A DNA stretch of 64,000 nt from Oscillospiraceae bacterium (GTDB lineage Bacteria > Bacillota > Clostridia > Oscillospirales > Acutalibacteraceae). The stretch is from NCBI GenBank assembly GCA_015065865.1, contig SVPM01000002.1:17565-81564 (forward strand), given 5' to 3'. Both the position numbers and the translations under genes were made by a program. Below are positions 43,957-53,569 of this stretch, piece after piece (the stretch's first letter is position 1; each line of letters begins with the position of its first letter). Under the pieces are notes generated by a model that had not been told where the DNA came from, did no database searches, and worked only from the letters and a program-made list of their open reading frames with translations.

Positions 43957-43989
43957 CAGAGCGAATGCCTTTTTAAGGCATTCGCTCTG
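43957..43989. repeat. 15-bp hairpin, copy 2 of the pair
   Basis: CAGAGCGAATGCCTT and its complement around TTT, followed by CTTTTTG on the plus strand. Nearly identical to the hairpin at 43670 and 18 nt downstream of the groEL stop. Confidence 0.75.
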
Positions 43990-44007
43990 CTTTTTGTTAC
44001 GTGTCTT

Positions 44008-46025
<2,018 letters not shown>

Positions 46026-46149
46026 GAGGTAATTTAAAAAAAGCGAGGGAATTTACAAATTTTTAATAGTGCTCCTTGTAAAATTGCACAACTCTTTTGC
46101 GGTTTAAAGTGGCAAATTGCCGAAAGTTGCCGTTTTTGCAAAAAAAGGG

Positions 46150-46178
46150 TTGCATAACGCGAAAACGGGTGCTATAAT
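46150..46178 (+). promoter_or_regulatory. Sigma-A promoter of the SSS-ior-paaK operon
   Basis: TTGCAT (46150-46155), 17 nt, TATAAT (46173-46178). Predicted start near 46185, leaving a leader of about 140 nt before the transporter gene. Confidence 0.75.
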
Positions 46179-46184
46179 AACCGC

Positions 46185-46323
46185 ATACCAAGAAAGGTAT
46201 CGTCGCGCAGGTTCGGAGAAACGGCGAGGATGGAACGGGGTGACCCGTGAATCCCCTTTTTTTATCCCCGAAAATTTTAGCACTTTAAAGCGGCGAGTTA
46301 CATGCTGACGGGAGGCGCATGGT
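46185..46323 (+). promoter_or_regulatory. Attenuator-like leader RNA of the ior operon
   Basis: A small hairpin ATACC/GGTAT comes first. Next is AGGATGGAACGGGG (46227-46240), which matches 11 of 14 positions of the T-box sequence, and then a terminator built on it: GGAT..ACGGG-GTGA-CCCGT..ATCC (46228-46254) followed by CC and seven T (46257-46263). No Stem I or specifier loop fits in the about 40 nt before it, so it is not a standard T-box. Conditional termination ahead of an aromatic-acid operon is plausible. The ligand is unknown. Confidence 0.5.
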
Positions 46324-47880
46324 ATGTTGTTGAAGATCTTATTTTTGGTCGTGTTCTTTGCGATGATGGTGGCGATCGGCATCTATTACCGCAAGAGTAC
46401 CGCCGATGTGAAGGGATTCGTGCTCGGCGGACGTAACGTCGGTCCGTGGCTCACGGCGTTTGCTTACGGTACGTCCTATTTTTCCGCCGTCATCTTTGTG
46501 GGCTATGCCGGCCAGTTCGGTTGGCGATTCGGTGTGGCGTCCACGTGGATCGGCATCGGCAACGCGCTGATCGGCTCCTTGCTTGCGTGGGAGATACTGG
46601 GGCGGCGTACCCGCATTATGTCGCAACATCTCGGCAGTTCCACCATGCCGGAATTTTTCGGTAAGCGGTTCGACAGCACGCCGCTGAAGGTGGCGGCATC
46701 GGTCATTACGTTCTTGTTTATGATCCCGTATACGGCTTCGCTGTATAACGGTCTGTCCCGTCTGTTCCAAATGGCGTTTAACATCGACTACGTCTGGTGT
46801 GTGCTCGGTATGGCGGTGCTCACGGGCGTGTATGTGATCGTGGGCGGTTATATGGCAACGGCGATGGCCGACTTCATTCAAGGTATCATTATGCTCGGCG
46901 GTATCGTGGCGGTGATCGTGGCGGTATTGAATCAAAACGGCGGCTTTACCAACGCTATGGTTTCGCTCTCGCAGGTGGCGGCAGAGGAAACGGCAATGCA
47001 AGGCGCGTTCACCTCTTTCCTCGGTCCGAAGCCGCTCGAACTGGTCGGCGTGGTGCTGCTCACTTCGCTGGGCACGTGGGGCCTGCCGCAGATGGTGCAG
47101 AAGTTCTATGCGATCAAAAACGAAGGCTCGATCCGTAAAGGTACGATGATCTCCACCGTGTTTGCGTTGGTGGTGGCGGGCGGCTGTTACTTCCTCGGCG
47201 GTTTCGGCCGTTTGTATCAGCCCGAGCGGAACGCCGCGGGCGGTGTTGTGTATGACAGCCTGATCCCGAAGATGCTGGAAGGTCTGCCGGATGCCATCAT
47301 CGGTATCGTGATCGTGTTGGTACTTGCGGCATCGATGTCCACCTTGTCGTCGTTGGTGCTGGCCTCCTCTTCCACCATTACGCTGGACTTTTTGCAACCG
47401 CTTTCCAAAAAAGAGTGGAAAGAAAAGACCTCGGTACGGACGATGCGTGTGTTTATCGTGTTTTTCATCACGGTTTCGGCGGTGTTGGCTATCGTGCAGG
47501 CGAATTCTCCCGTCACCTTTATTGCTCAGTTGATGGGTATTTCGTGGGGCGCGATGGCAGGTGCGTTCTTGGCACCGTTCCTCTATGGCTTGTACCGAAA
47601 AAAGACCACCAAGGCTTCGGTGTGGGTGTCGTTTATCGTGGGTGTCGGTGTGATGCTTGCCAATATGGTCTGCACCTTCTTGAAGGTGCCGTTTATCAAC
47701 GCCTACTTCTCTTCCCCCATCAACGCCGGCGTGCTCTCAATGGTGTTGGGATTGGTGTTGGTGCCGATCGTGAGTTTATTTACGCGAAAAATGGATAAAA
47801 CGCTTGTCGAACAGATGTATATGTGTTATAATAGAACGGTGAATGTTCCGGCGAAGGATGCACTGGAAGACGAAGTGTGA
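46324..47880 (+). CDS. Sodium:solute symporter (SSS family)
   Basis: Na+-coupled importer, 518 residues, about 13 membrane spans. SSS family blocks include the N-terminal VKGFVLGGRNVGPWLTAFAYGTSYFSAVIFVG and the AASMSTLSSLVLASSSTITLDF region (about 335-356) that lines the Na2 site. Start is ATG 46324 with GGAGG 8 nt upstream; the earlier ATG at 46319 is out of frame. It heads the operon with iorAB, paaK and an ACT protein, so an aromatic acid or amino acid is a reasonable substrate guess. Confidence 0.9.
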   Translation: MLLKILFLVVFFAMMVAIGIYYRKSTADVKGFVLGGRNVGPWLTAFAYGTSYFSAVIFVGYAGQFGWRFGVASTWIGIGNALIGSLLAWEILGRRTRIMSQHLGSSTMPEFFGKRFDSTPLKVAASVITFLFMIPYTASLYNGLSRLFQMAFNIDYVWCVLGMAVLTGVYVIVGGYMATAMADFIQGIIMLGGIVAVIVAVLNQNGGFTNAMVSLSQVAAEETAMQGAFTSFLGPKPLELVGVVLLTSLGTWGLPQMVQKFYAIKNEGSIRKGTMISTVFALVVAGGCYFLGGFGRLYQPERNAAGGVVYDSLIPKMLEGLPDAIIGIVIVLVLAASMSTLSSLVLASSSTITLDFLQPLSKKEWKEKTSVRTMRVFIVFFITVSAVLAIVQANSPVTFIAQLMGISWGAMAGAFLAPFLYGLYRKKTTKASVWVSFIVGVGVMLANMVCTFLKVPFINAYFSSPINAGVLSMVLGLVLVPIVSLFTRKMDKTLVEQMYMCYNRTVNVPAKDALEDEV

Positions 47881-47910
47881 GATTTGCCGTAGAAAAAAGG
47901 AGAATTTTAA

Positions 47911-49638
47911 GTGAAACAACTGATGATCGGTAACGCGGCGGTTGCACGCGGTTTGTATGAAGCGGGTTGCACCGTGGTGTCGAGTTATCCCGGCACCCCC
48001 AGCACCGAAATAACCGAGTACGCCGCCGAATATGATGAGATGTACTGCGAATGGGCACCGAACGAAAAAGTGGCGATGGAAGTCGCGTTCGGTGCTTCGA
48101 TGGCGGGTGCGCGCAGCGCCTGTGCCATGAAACACGTCGGCTTGAACGTGGCGGCGGACCCGCTGTTTACCATGTCGTACACGGGCGTGAACGGCGGCTT
48201 GGTCATTTGTGTGGCGGACGATCCCGGTATGCACTCTTCGCAGAACGAGCAGGATTCCCGTCACTATGCCGTGGCGGCGAAGGTGCCGATGCTCGAGCCT
48301 GCCGATTCGGCGGAATCGCTGGCCTTTGCAAAAGCGGCGTTTCAACTGTCGGAAGATTTTGATACGCCCGTGATCTTGCGTATGTGCACCCGCATTGCCC
48401 ACGCGCAGAGCATTGTGGAAACGAGCGCGCGTGGCGAGCGTGAAAATCGCCCCTATGTAAAGACTCCCGAGAAGTACATAATGATGCCCGGTAACGCAAA
48501 GAAGCGCCATCCCGTGGTGGAAGCGCGCACCGCGTCGCTCGCCGCGTTTGCAGAAGATTGCCCCTTCAACCGTGTGGAGATGGGGGATACAACGCTCGGT
48601 ATCATCACCTCGGGTGCATCGTATCAGTATGTGCGTGAAACGTTCGGTGAATCGGTGAGCGTGCTGAAACTCGGCATGGTGCACCCCCTGCCCACCGAAA
48701 TGATTCGCGATTTTGCCGCCGCGGTGGATCGCGTGGTGGTCATTGAAGAACTGGACGGTATGCTGGAAGCGCACTGCACCGCGATCGGTGTGGCGGTGGA
48801 AGGCAAGTCGCTGTTTACCAATATCGGTGAATTTTCGCAGCGCACGGTGGCCGAGGTGTTCGGCCTTCCCGCGAAAGAGCACACGGCGTTGGATACCGCC
48901 ATTCCCGTGCGTCCTCCCGTGATGTGCGCGGGTTGTCCGCACCGCGGTATGTATTACACCTTAGCCAAGAACAAGGTGACGGTCATCGGCGATATCGGTT
49001 GCTATACGTTGGGTGCACAGCCTCCGCTGTGTGCGTTGGATTCCACCCTTTGTATGGGTGCATCGGTGTCGGGTCTGCACGGCTTTAACAAGGTGCGGCA
49101 GGACGGCCCCGCCGTGGCGGTCATCGGCGATTCCACCTTTATGCACTCGGGTATTACGGGTCTTGTGAATATCGCGTATAACAACTCCAACTCCACCGTC
49201 ATCATTCTCGACAACTCCATTACGGGCATGACGGGCCATCAGCAAAACCCCACAACGGGTTACAACATTAAAGGCGATCCTGCGGCAAAAATCGATTTGG
49301 AAACCCTGTGCCGTGCGGTGGGGATCTGCCGCGTGCGTGTGGTGGATCCGTATGACCTTGCGGCGTGTGAAGCGGTGTTGAAAGAGGAGCTCGCGGCAGA
49401 GGAGCCGTCGGTCATTATTTCCCGCCGTCCGTGCGTGCTGCTGAAATCGGTCAAGACCAAACCGCCCGTCGTGGTGGATGCGGATAAGTGCCGCAGTTGT
49501 AAGAAGTGTATGAAGTTGGGTTGTCCCGCCATTCGTATGCGGGACGGCAAAGCGGATATCGATGCGACCTTGTGTGTGGGTTGCGGCGTGTGCGAACAGT
49601 TGTGTGCGTTTGATGCTATCGGGGAGGTGAGCGAATGA
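47911..49638 (+). CDS. iorA: Indolepyruvate:ferredoxin oxidoreductase subunit alpha
   Basis: Oxidatively decarboxylates aryl pyruvates made by transamination of Trp, Phe and Tyr to arylacetyl-CoA, reducing ferredoxin. 575 residues from a GTG start (AGGAG 9 nt before). An N-terminal pyrimidine-binding domain (SSYPGTPSTEITEY near 25), a thiamine diphosphate domain (GDIGCYTLG and GDSTF...NNSNSTV, about 355-440) and a C-terminal 2[4Fe-4S] ferredoxin domain (CRSCKKCMKLGCP and CVGCGVCEQLC) follow. The stop overlaps iorB (ATGA). Confidence 0.96.
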   Translation: MKQLMIGNAAVARGLYEAGCTVVSSYPGTPSTEITEYAAEYDEMYCEWAPNEKVAMEVAFGASMAGARSACAMKHVGLNVAADPLFTMSYTGVNGGLVICVADDPGMHSSQNEQDSRHYAVAAKVPMLEPADSAESLAFAKAAFQLSEDFDTPVILRMCTRIAHAQSIVETSARGERENRPYVKTPEKYIMMPGNAKKRHPVVEARTASLAAFAEDCPFNRVEMGDTTLGIITSGASYQYVRETFGESVSVLKLGMVHPLPTEMIRDFAAAVDRVVVIEELDGMLEAHCTAIGVAVEGKSLFTNIGEFSQRTVAEVFGLPAKEHTALDTAIPVRPPVMCAGCPHRGMYYTLAKNKVTVIGDIGCYTLGAQPPLCALDSTLCMGASVSGLHGFNKVRQDGPAVAVIGDSTFMHSGITGLVNIAYNNSNSTVIILDNSITGMTGHQQNPTTGYNIKGDPAAKIDLETLCRAVGICRVRVVDPYDLAACEAVLKEELAAEEPSVIISRRPCVLLKSVKTKPPVVVDADKCRSCKKCMKLGCPAIRMRDGKADIDATLCVGCGVCEQLCAFDAIGEVSE

Positions 49639-50207
49639 ACACGGTACGTTTGATGATCGTTGGTGTCGGCGGACAGGGTTCGTTGCTTGCCAGCAAATTG
49701 CTCGGCCGCCTGCTAGTGGATGAAGGCTACGATGTAAAGGTGTCGGAAGTGCACGGTATGAGCCAGCGCGGCGGTTCGGTCGTTACCTACGTGCAGTTCG
49801 GCGACAAGGTGTATTCTCCCGTTATCGAGCAGGGTGAGGCGGATTTCATCGTTTCGTTTGAAAAGTTGGAAGCGGCACGCCACGTGGCTTGCCTCAAAAA
49901 AGGCGGCACCGTGATCGTGAACACCCAGCAGATCGACCCGATGCCCGTTATCACGGGTGCGGCAACCTATCCCGAAGCGGTGCTGGAGGAGATGGCGGCG
50001 TCAGGTGTGACGGTGGACGCGCTGGATGCGCTGTCGCTGGCACAGCAAGCCGGTTCTGCCAAAGCGGTGAACATCGTGTTGATGGGGCGTTTGGCAAAGT
50101 ATTTTTCGATGGATTACAACAAATGGATCTGCGCGATCGAAAAGAGTGTGGCTCCCCGCTTCGTCGAGATGAACAAGAAGGCATTTGAACTTGGTTACAA
50201 CGCGTGA
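49635..50207 (+). CDS. iorB: Indolepyruvate:ferredoxin oxidoreductase subunit beta
   Basis: Gamma-type subunit of the 2-oxoacid:ferredoxin oxidoreductase family, 190 residues. RLMIVGVGGQGSLLASKLLG near residue 4 and EVHGMSQRGGSVVTYVQFG near 38 are the family blocks involved in CoA binding. Translationally coupled to iorA. Confidence 0.96.
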   Translation: MNTVRLMIVGVGGQGSLLASKLLGRLLVDEGYDVKVSEVHGMSQRGGSVVTYVQFGDKVYSPVIEQGEADFIVSFEKLEAARHVACLKKGGTVIVNTQQIDPMPVITGAATYPEAVLEEMAASGVTVDALDALSLAQQAGSAKAVNIVLMGRLAKYFSMDYNKWICAIEKSVAPRFVEMNKKAFELGYNA

Positions 50208-50220
50208 AAGGATGAGAACA

Positions 50221-51531
50221 GTGGAAGAACGGCGGTATTATCAAAAAGAAATTGAAACAATGCCGGTAGAAGAACTGAAAAAATTACAGTCCGAAAAACT
50301 GGTGAAACAGGTGCGCCACGTGTACGACAACGTGCCGTATTATCGTGCTTTGATGGAGGAGAAAGGGGTCACCCCCGACGATATCCGCGGTATTGAAGAT
50401 CTGCACAAGCTGCCGTTTTTGACCAAGGCGGACTTACGGGATGCCTATCCCTATGGCCTGCTTGCGAAACCGTTGTCGGAGTGTGTGCGTATTCAGTCCA
50501 CTTCGGGAACGACCGGCCGCCGCGTGGTGGCATTTTATACCCAGCATGACGTGGATCTGTGGGAGGATTGCTGTGCGCGTGCCATCGTGGCGGCGGGCGG
50601 CACCAACGAGGACGTGTGCCAAGTGGCATACGGTTACGGCCTGTTCACGGGCGGCCCCGGTCTGAACGGCGGTTCGCACCGTGTGGGATGTCTTACGTTG
50701 CCGATGTCGTCGGGCAATACCGAGCGGCAGATCCAGTTTATGACCGATCTTTCGGCTACCATTCTCTGCTGCACCCCGTCCTATGCCGCGTACATCGGAG
50801 AAACACTGAAAGAAAAGGGTATGGGTCCCGATGATATTCCGCTCAAAGCCGGTATCTTCGGCGCGGAACCGTGGACCGAAGAGATGCGTCATAATATCGA
50901 AGAAACGCTCGGTATCAAGGCATACGACATCTATGGCTTGACCGAAACGTCGGGTCCCGGCGTATCGTTTGAATGTGCGGAACAGACGGGCATGCATATC
51001 AATGAGGACCACTTCTTGGCGGAGATCATTGATCCCGACACGGGTGAGGTGTTGCCCGAGGGAAGCAAGGGTGAGTTGGTGTTCACCGCATTGGATAAAG
51101 AAGCGTTCCCGCTTTTGCGTTACCGCACGCGTGACATCTGTGTGCTTACCCGCAAACCCTGCTCGTGCGGACGTACCCACATCAAGATGTCCAAACCGAT
51201 GGGCCGCAGTGACGATATGATGATCATTCGCGGTGTCAACGTGTTCCCGAGTCAGATCGAAACCGTGCTTTTGAACGAAGGATATCAGCCGAACTATCAG
51301 ATCGTTGTGGATCGCGAAAACAATACCGATACCTTCGACGTGCTTGTGGAAATGAATCCCGATCAGGTCATTGATACGGTGCGCGGTGTGGCGGCACTGG
51401 AAAAATCGCTTGCCAATGCCATGAAGACGATGCTCGGCATCAACCCGTCGGTGCACTTGGTGGCACCCAAGAGCATCACCCGCAGTGAAGGCAAAGCGGT
51501 TCGCGTGATCGATAAACGTAAATTGGTGTAA
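50221..51531 (+). CDS. paaK: Phenylacetate-CoA ligase family enzyme
   Basis: AMP-forming acyl-CoA ligase, 436 residues. QSTSGTTGRRVVAFYT near 95 is the ATP loop, GLTETSGPGVSFEC near 240 the second adenylate block, and RSDDMMIIRGVNVFPSQIE near 334 the hinge. Start GTG 50221 is chosen because AAAGGATGAG lies at normal distance; ATG 50212 is also in frame. Beside iorAB it can interconvert arylacetates and arylacetyl-CoA, recovering ATP if run in reverse, as in peptide-fermenting anaerobes and archaea. Confidence 0.93.
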   Translation: MEERRYYQKEIETMPVEELKKLQSEKLVKQVRHVYDNVPYYRALMEEKGVTPDDIRGIEDLHKLPFLTKADLRDAYPYGLLAKPLSECVRIQSTSGTTGRRVVAFYTQHDVDLWEDCCARAIVAAGGTNEDVCQVAYGYGLFTGGPGLNGGSHRVGCLTLPMSSGNTERQIQFMTDLSATILCCTPSYAAYIGETLKEKGMGPDDIPLKAGIFGAEPWTEEMRHNIEETLGIKAYDIYGLTETSGPGVSFECAEQTGMHINEDHFLAEIIDPDTGEVLPEGSKGELVFTALDKEAFPLLRYRTRDICVLTRKPCSCGRTHIKMSKPMGRSDDMMIIRGVNVFPSQIETVLLNEGYQPNYQIVVDRENNTDTFDVLVEMNPDQVIDTVRGVAALEKSLANAMKTMLGINPSVHLVAPKSITRSEGKAVRVIDKRKLV

Positions 51532-51545
51532 GGAGGCTGTTTGTT

Positions 51546-51983
51546 ATGACCATTAAGCAACTTTCGGTTTTTGTGGAAAACAAAGAGGGCAAATTGGCGC
51601 AGATCATGCAGATACTGGCTAAAAACGGTGTGGATATCCGTGCGCTTTCGTTGGCAGACACCACCGATTACGGCATTTTGCGTATGATCGTGAACGATAC
51701 CGATAAAGCGGTGGCCGCACTGCAGGCGGAACACTGTGTGGTATCGGTGAACGAAGTGCTCGGCGTGGCGGTGGACGATACCCCCGGCGGCTTTGCCGCG
51801 GCGGTGCAGGCTCTGTCGGATAACGAGGTGAATCTTGAGTATGTCTATGCATTTATCACTCCGCAAAAGGGTTATGCCTACGTGGTGATGCGTGTGACGG
51901 ATAACGACACGGCTACTAAGATTCTGCAAAATGCGGGCGTTAAAGTGTTGAGCGATGAGGAACTGCACGAAATGTTCCGCTGA
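51546..51983 (+). CDS. Tandem ACT-domain protein
   Basis: 145 residues forming two ACT domains (TIKQLSVFVENKEGKLAQIMQIL near the start, and NLEYVYAFITPQKGYAYVVMRV in the second). ACT domains bind amino acids; stand-alone tandem ACT proteins often accompany paaK and ior genes, where an aromatic amino acid or acid sensor role is assumed but unproven. Last gene of the operon, 14 nt after paaK. Confidence 0.9.
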   Translation: MTIKQLSVFVENKEGKLAQIMQILAKNGVDIRALSLADTTDYGILRMIVNDTDKAVAALQAEHCVVSVNEVLGVAVDDTPGGFAAAVQALSDNEVNLEYVYAFITPQKGYAYVVMRVTDNDTATKILQNAGVKVLSDEELHEMFR

Positions 51984-52000
51984 AAATTTTTCAAAAACAC

Positions 52001-52029
52001 TTGCAAAGAACCATAAATTCGTGTATACT
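52001..52029 (+). promoter_or_regulatory. Promoter of tRNA-Arg
   Basis: TTGCAA (52001-52006), 17 nt, TATACT (52024-52029). A CTCGCCG-AA-CGGCGAG hairpin (52038-52053) lies in the 5' leader. Confidence 0.7.
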
Positions 52030-52059
52030 ACCTATGCTCGCCGAACGGCGAGCATATAT

Positions 52060-52136
52060 CCGCCCGTGGCGAAGCTGGATATCGCAGTGGATTCCGATTC
52101 CAAAGGCCGGGGGTTCGAATCCCTCCGGGCGGGCCA
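52060..52136 (+). tRNA. tRNA-Arg (anticodon CCG)
   Basis: Cloverleaf by eye: acceptor CCGCCCG/CGGGCGG, D stem GCGA/TCGC, anticodon arm GTGGA-TTCCGAT-TCCAA with anticodon CCG at 52094-52096, T stem GGGGG/CCCTC with loop TTCGAAT, discriminator G and encoded CCA. The outermost anticodon-stem pair is a G-A mismatch. It reads CGG codons. Confidence 0.9.
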
Positions 52137-52140
52137 AAAC

Positions 52141-52172
52141 AAAAAACAGTGACCGACAGGTCACTGTTTTTT
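52141..52172 (+). terminator. Terminator after tRNA-Arg
   Basis: AAAAAACAGTGACC / GGTCACTGTTTTTT, 14-bp stem with a GACA loop. Confidence 0.9.
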
Positions 52173-52450
52173 GTTTTAGCTTTCAAGAGGAGGGATTCGA
52201 ACCACGAAAGGGAGCGAACAGCGCGCAGGGCGCGCTGAGGAGCGACGAAGAAACACTCCGGTGGAGTGTTTCGCCTTTCGTCCAACCGAGCGTAAGCGAG
52301 GGCGACCGAACAGGGGTGAGAACGCCACCACAGAGGGACGACCGACAAGTTTGGTAAAGAGGTGGGTCAAAAGGCGGGTCAATTTTGTCGGCCTGCGGTG
52401 TGTAATACCGCGCCTTTCAAAACATAAAACCGTAAGAATTCATTTTTTAC
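52173..52450. repeat. Gene-free stretch with inverted tRNA T-arm copy and hairpins
   Basis: No gene seen. At 52189-52203 a 15-nt inverted copy of the tRNA-Arg T-arm segment 52112-52126 appears (GGAGGGATTCGAACC), without the remainder of a tRNA. Hairpins include GAAACACTCC-GGT-GGAGTGTTTC (52249-52271) and AGCGCGC/GCGCGCT. The texture is that of a dispersed intergenic repeat. Confidence 0.5.
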
Positions 52451-52479
52451 TTGCAAAACGTAAAAGTTTTTGATATACT
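52451..52479 (+). promoter_or_regulatory. Promoter of the TAXI-TRAP transporter
   Basis: TTGCAA (52451-52456), 17 nt, TATACT (52474-52479), 37 nt before the ATG. Confidence 0.7.
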
Positions 52480-52516
52480 ATTTCTAATAGATTATATTTT
52501 TGGGAGGAACATACAT

Positions 52517-53476
52517 ATGAAACGCATTCTTTCTGTTTTGTTAGCGCTGGCTATGGTGTTCTCGCTTGCGGCTTGCAGCGGTGGTGCAACCACTATGACG
52601 ATGGGTACCGGCAGTCCTACGGGTACCTACTATGCCTACGGCGGCATTGTCGGCCAATACATTACCAACAACGCGGGCATTAAGGTGAACGCGGTTTCGA
52701 CCGGCGGTTCCAAGGATAACATTCAAGGTATTGATGCCGGCGACTATCAGCTGGGCACCGTGCAGTCGGACGTTATGCACTACGCTTGGAACGGTACCCG
52801 TTCTTTCGAAACGGACGGTAAGATCGAAACCTTCCGCACGGTGGCGGGTCTGTACGCCGAAGCGGTGCAGCTCATCACGGTCAATCCCGAAATTCAGTCG
52901 GTTGCCGACTTGAAAGACAAGAAGGTTTCCATCGGCGCACCCGGTTCGGGCGTGTACTTCAACGCGATGGACGTGTTGGCGGCGGCGGGTCTGACCGAAA
53001 ACGACGTCAAACCGCAGTATCAGAACTTTGACGAGAGTGCCGACGCACTGAAAGACGGTAAGATCGACGCTGCTTTCATCGTGGCGGGCGCTCCCACTCC
53101 GGCGATCACCGAACTCGCGATGACCAACGCGAATACCCGCTTGGTGCCGATCGACGGTGCGATTGCCGAAAAGCTGATGAAGGATAACACCTTCTACTCG
53201 GTGTACAACATTCCCGCCAACACCTACAAGAATCAGGCGGCCGATGTGACCACCGTCACCGTCAAAGCGACCTTGATCGTGAGTGCGGATGCGGATGAAG
53301 ATGCGGTGTATAAGTTGACTGCCGCGATCTTCGACAATACGGAAGCCATTTCCAAAGAGCATGCCAAGGGCACGGAACTGAGCCTCAAGAACGCGACCGA
53401 AGGTTTGACGGTGCCGTTCCATGCGGGTGCAGCGAAGTACTTCAAAGAAAAGGGTATTGAGGTAAACGCGGGATAA
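52517..53476 (+). CDS. TAXI family TRAP transporter solute-binding lipoprotein
   Basis: Extracellular substrate receptor, 319 residues. Lipoprotein signal MKRILSVLLALAMVFSLAAC with lipidated Cys20, start ATG 52517 behind GGGAGG. TAXI hallmarks are MGTGSPTGTYYAYGG near 30 and STGGSKDNIQGIDAGDYQLG near 62. Substrate unknown; characterised relatives bind glutamate or other dicarboxylates. Separated from its permease by a terminator-like hairpin that should give receptor excess. Confidence 0.95.
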   Translation: MKRILSVLLALAMVFSLAACSGGATTMTMGTGSPTGTYYAYGGIVGQYITNNAGIKVNAVSTGGSKDNIQGIDAGDYQLGTVQSDVMHYAWNGTRSFETDGKIETFRTVAGLYAEAVQLITVNPEIQSVADLKDKKVSIGAPGSGVYFNAMDVLAAAGLTENDVKPQYQNFDESADALKDGKIDAAFIVAGAPTPAITELAMTNANTRLVPIDGAIAEKLMKDNTFYSVYNIPANTYKNQAADVTTVTVKATLIVSADADEDAVYKLTAAIFDNTEAISKEHAKGTELSLKNATEGLTVPFHAGAAKYFKEKGIEVNAG

Positions 53477-53499
53477 GTTCCCGATAACGCAGATTTCGG

Positions 53500-53550
53500 A
53501 CAGTCTGACAACTGCGGCCTATTCCGTCGCGGTTGTCGGACTGTTTTTTT
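53500..53550 (+). terminator. Intercistronic terminator between TAXI receptor and permease
   Basis: Arms ACAGTCTGACAAC (53500-53512) and GTTGTCGGACTGT (53532-53544) with an inner partial stem, followed by seven T. Partial read-through would lower permease relative to the receptor. Confidence 0.8.
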
Positions 53551-53569
53551 CATTGAAAGGTGTGAGATC

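Larger units (their letters stand above)
43649..44007. repeat. Gene-free hairpin cluster between cyclase gene and groEL
   Basis: About 360 nt with no credible gene. Two near-identical hairpins bracket it: an 18-bp perfect stem at 43670-43709 and a 15-bp stem at 43957-43989, sharing the arm CAGAGCGAATGCCTT. Between them lie AGAACGGTC-TAT-GACCGTTCT, a GCACG/CGTGC hairpin, CCGCC/GGCGG, and a T-flanked terminator (43917-43945). A small open frame covers part of it but has no ribosome site or coding character. Confidence 0.6.

Noticed and set aside
52060..52516. Integrated element at tRNA-Arg
   Set aside because: No integrase, no direct repeat of the tRNA 3' end and normal transporter genes follow; only a short inverted T-arm copy is present.
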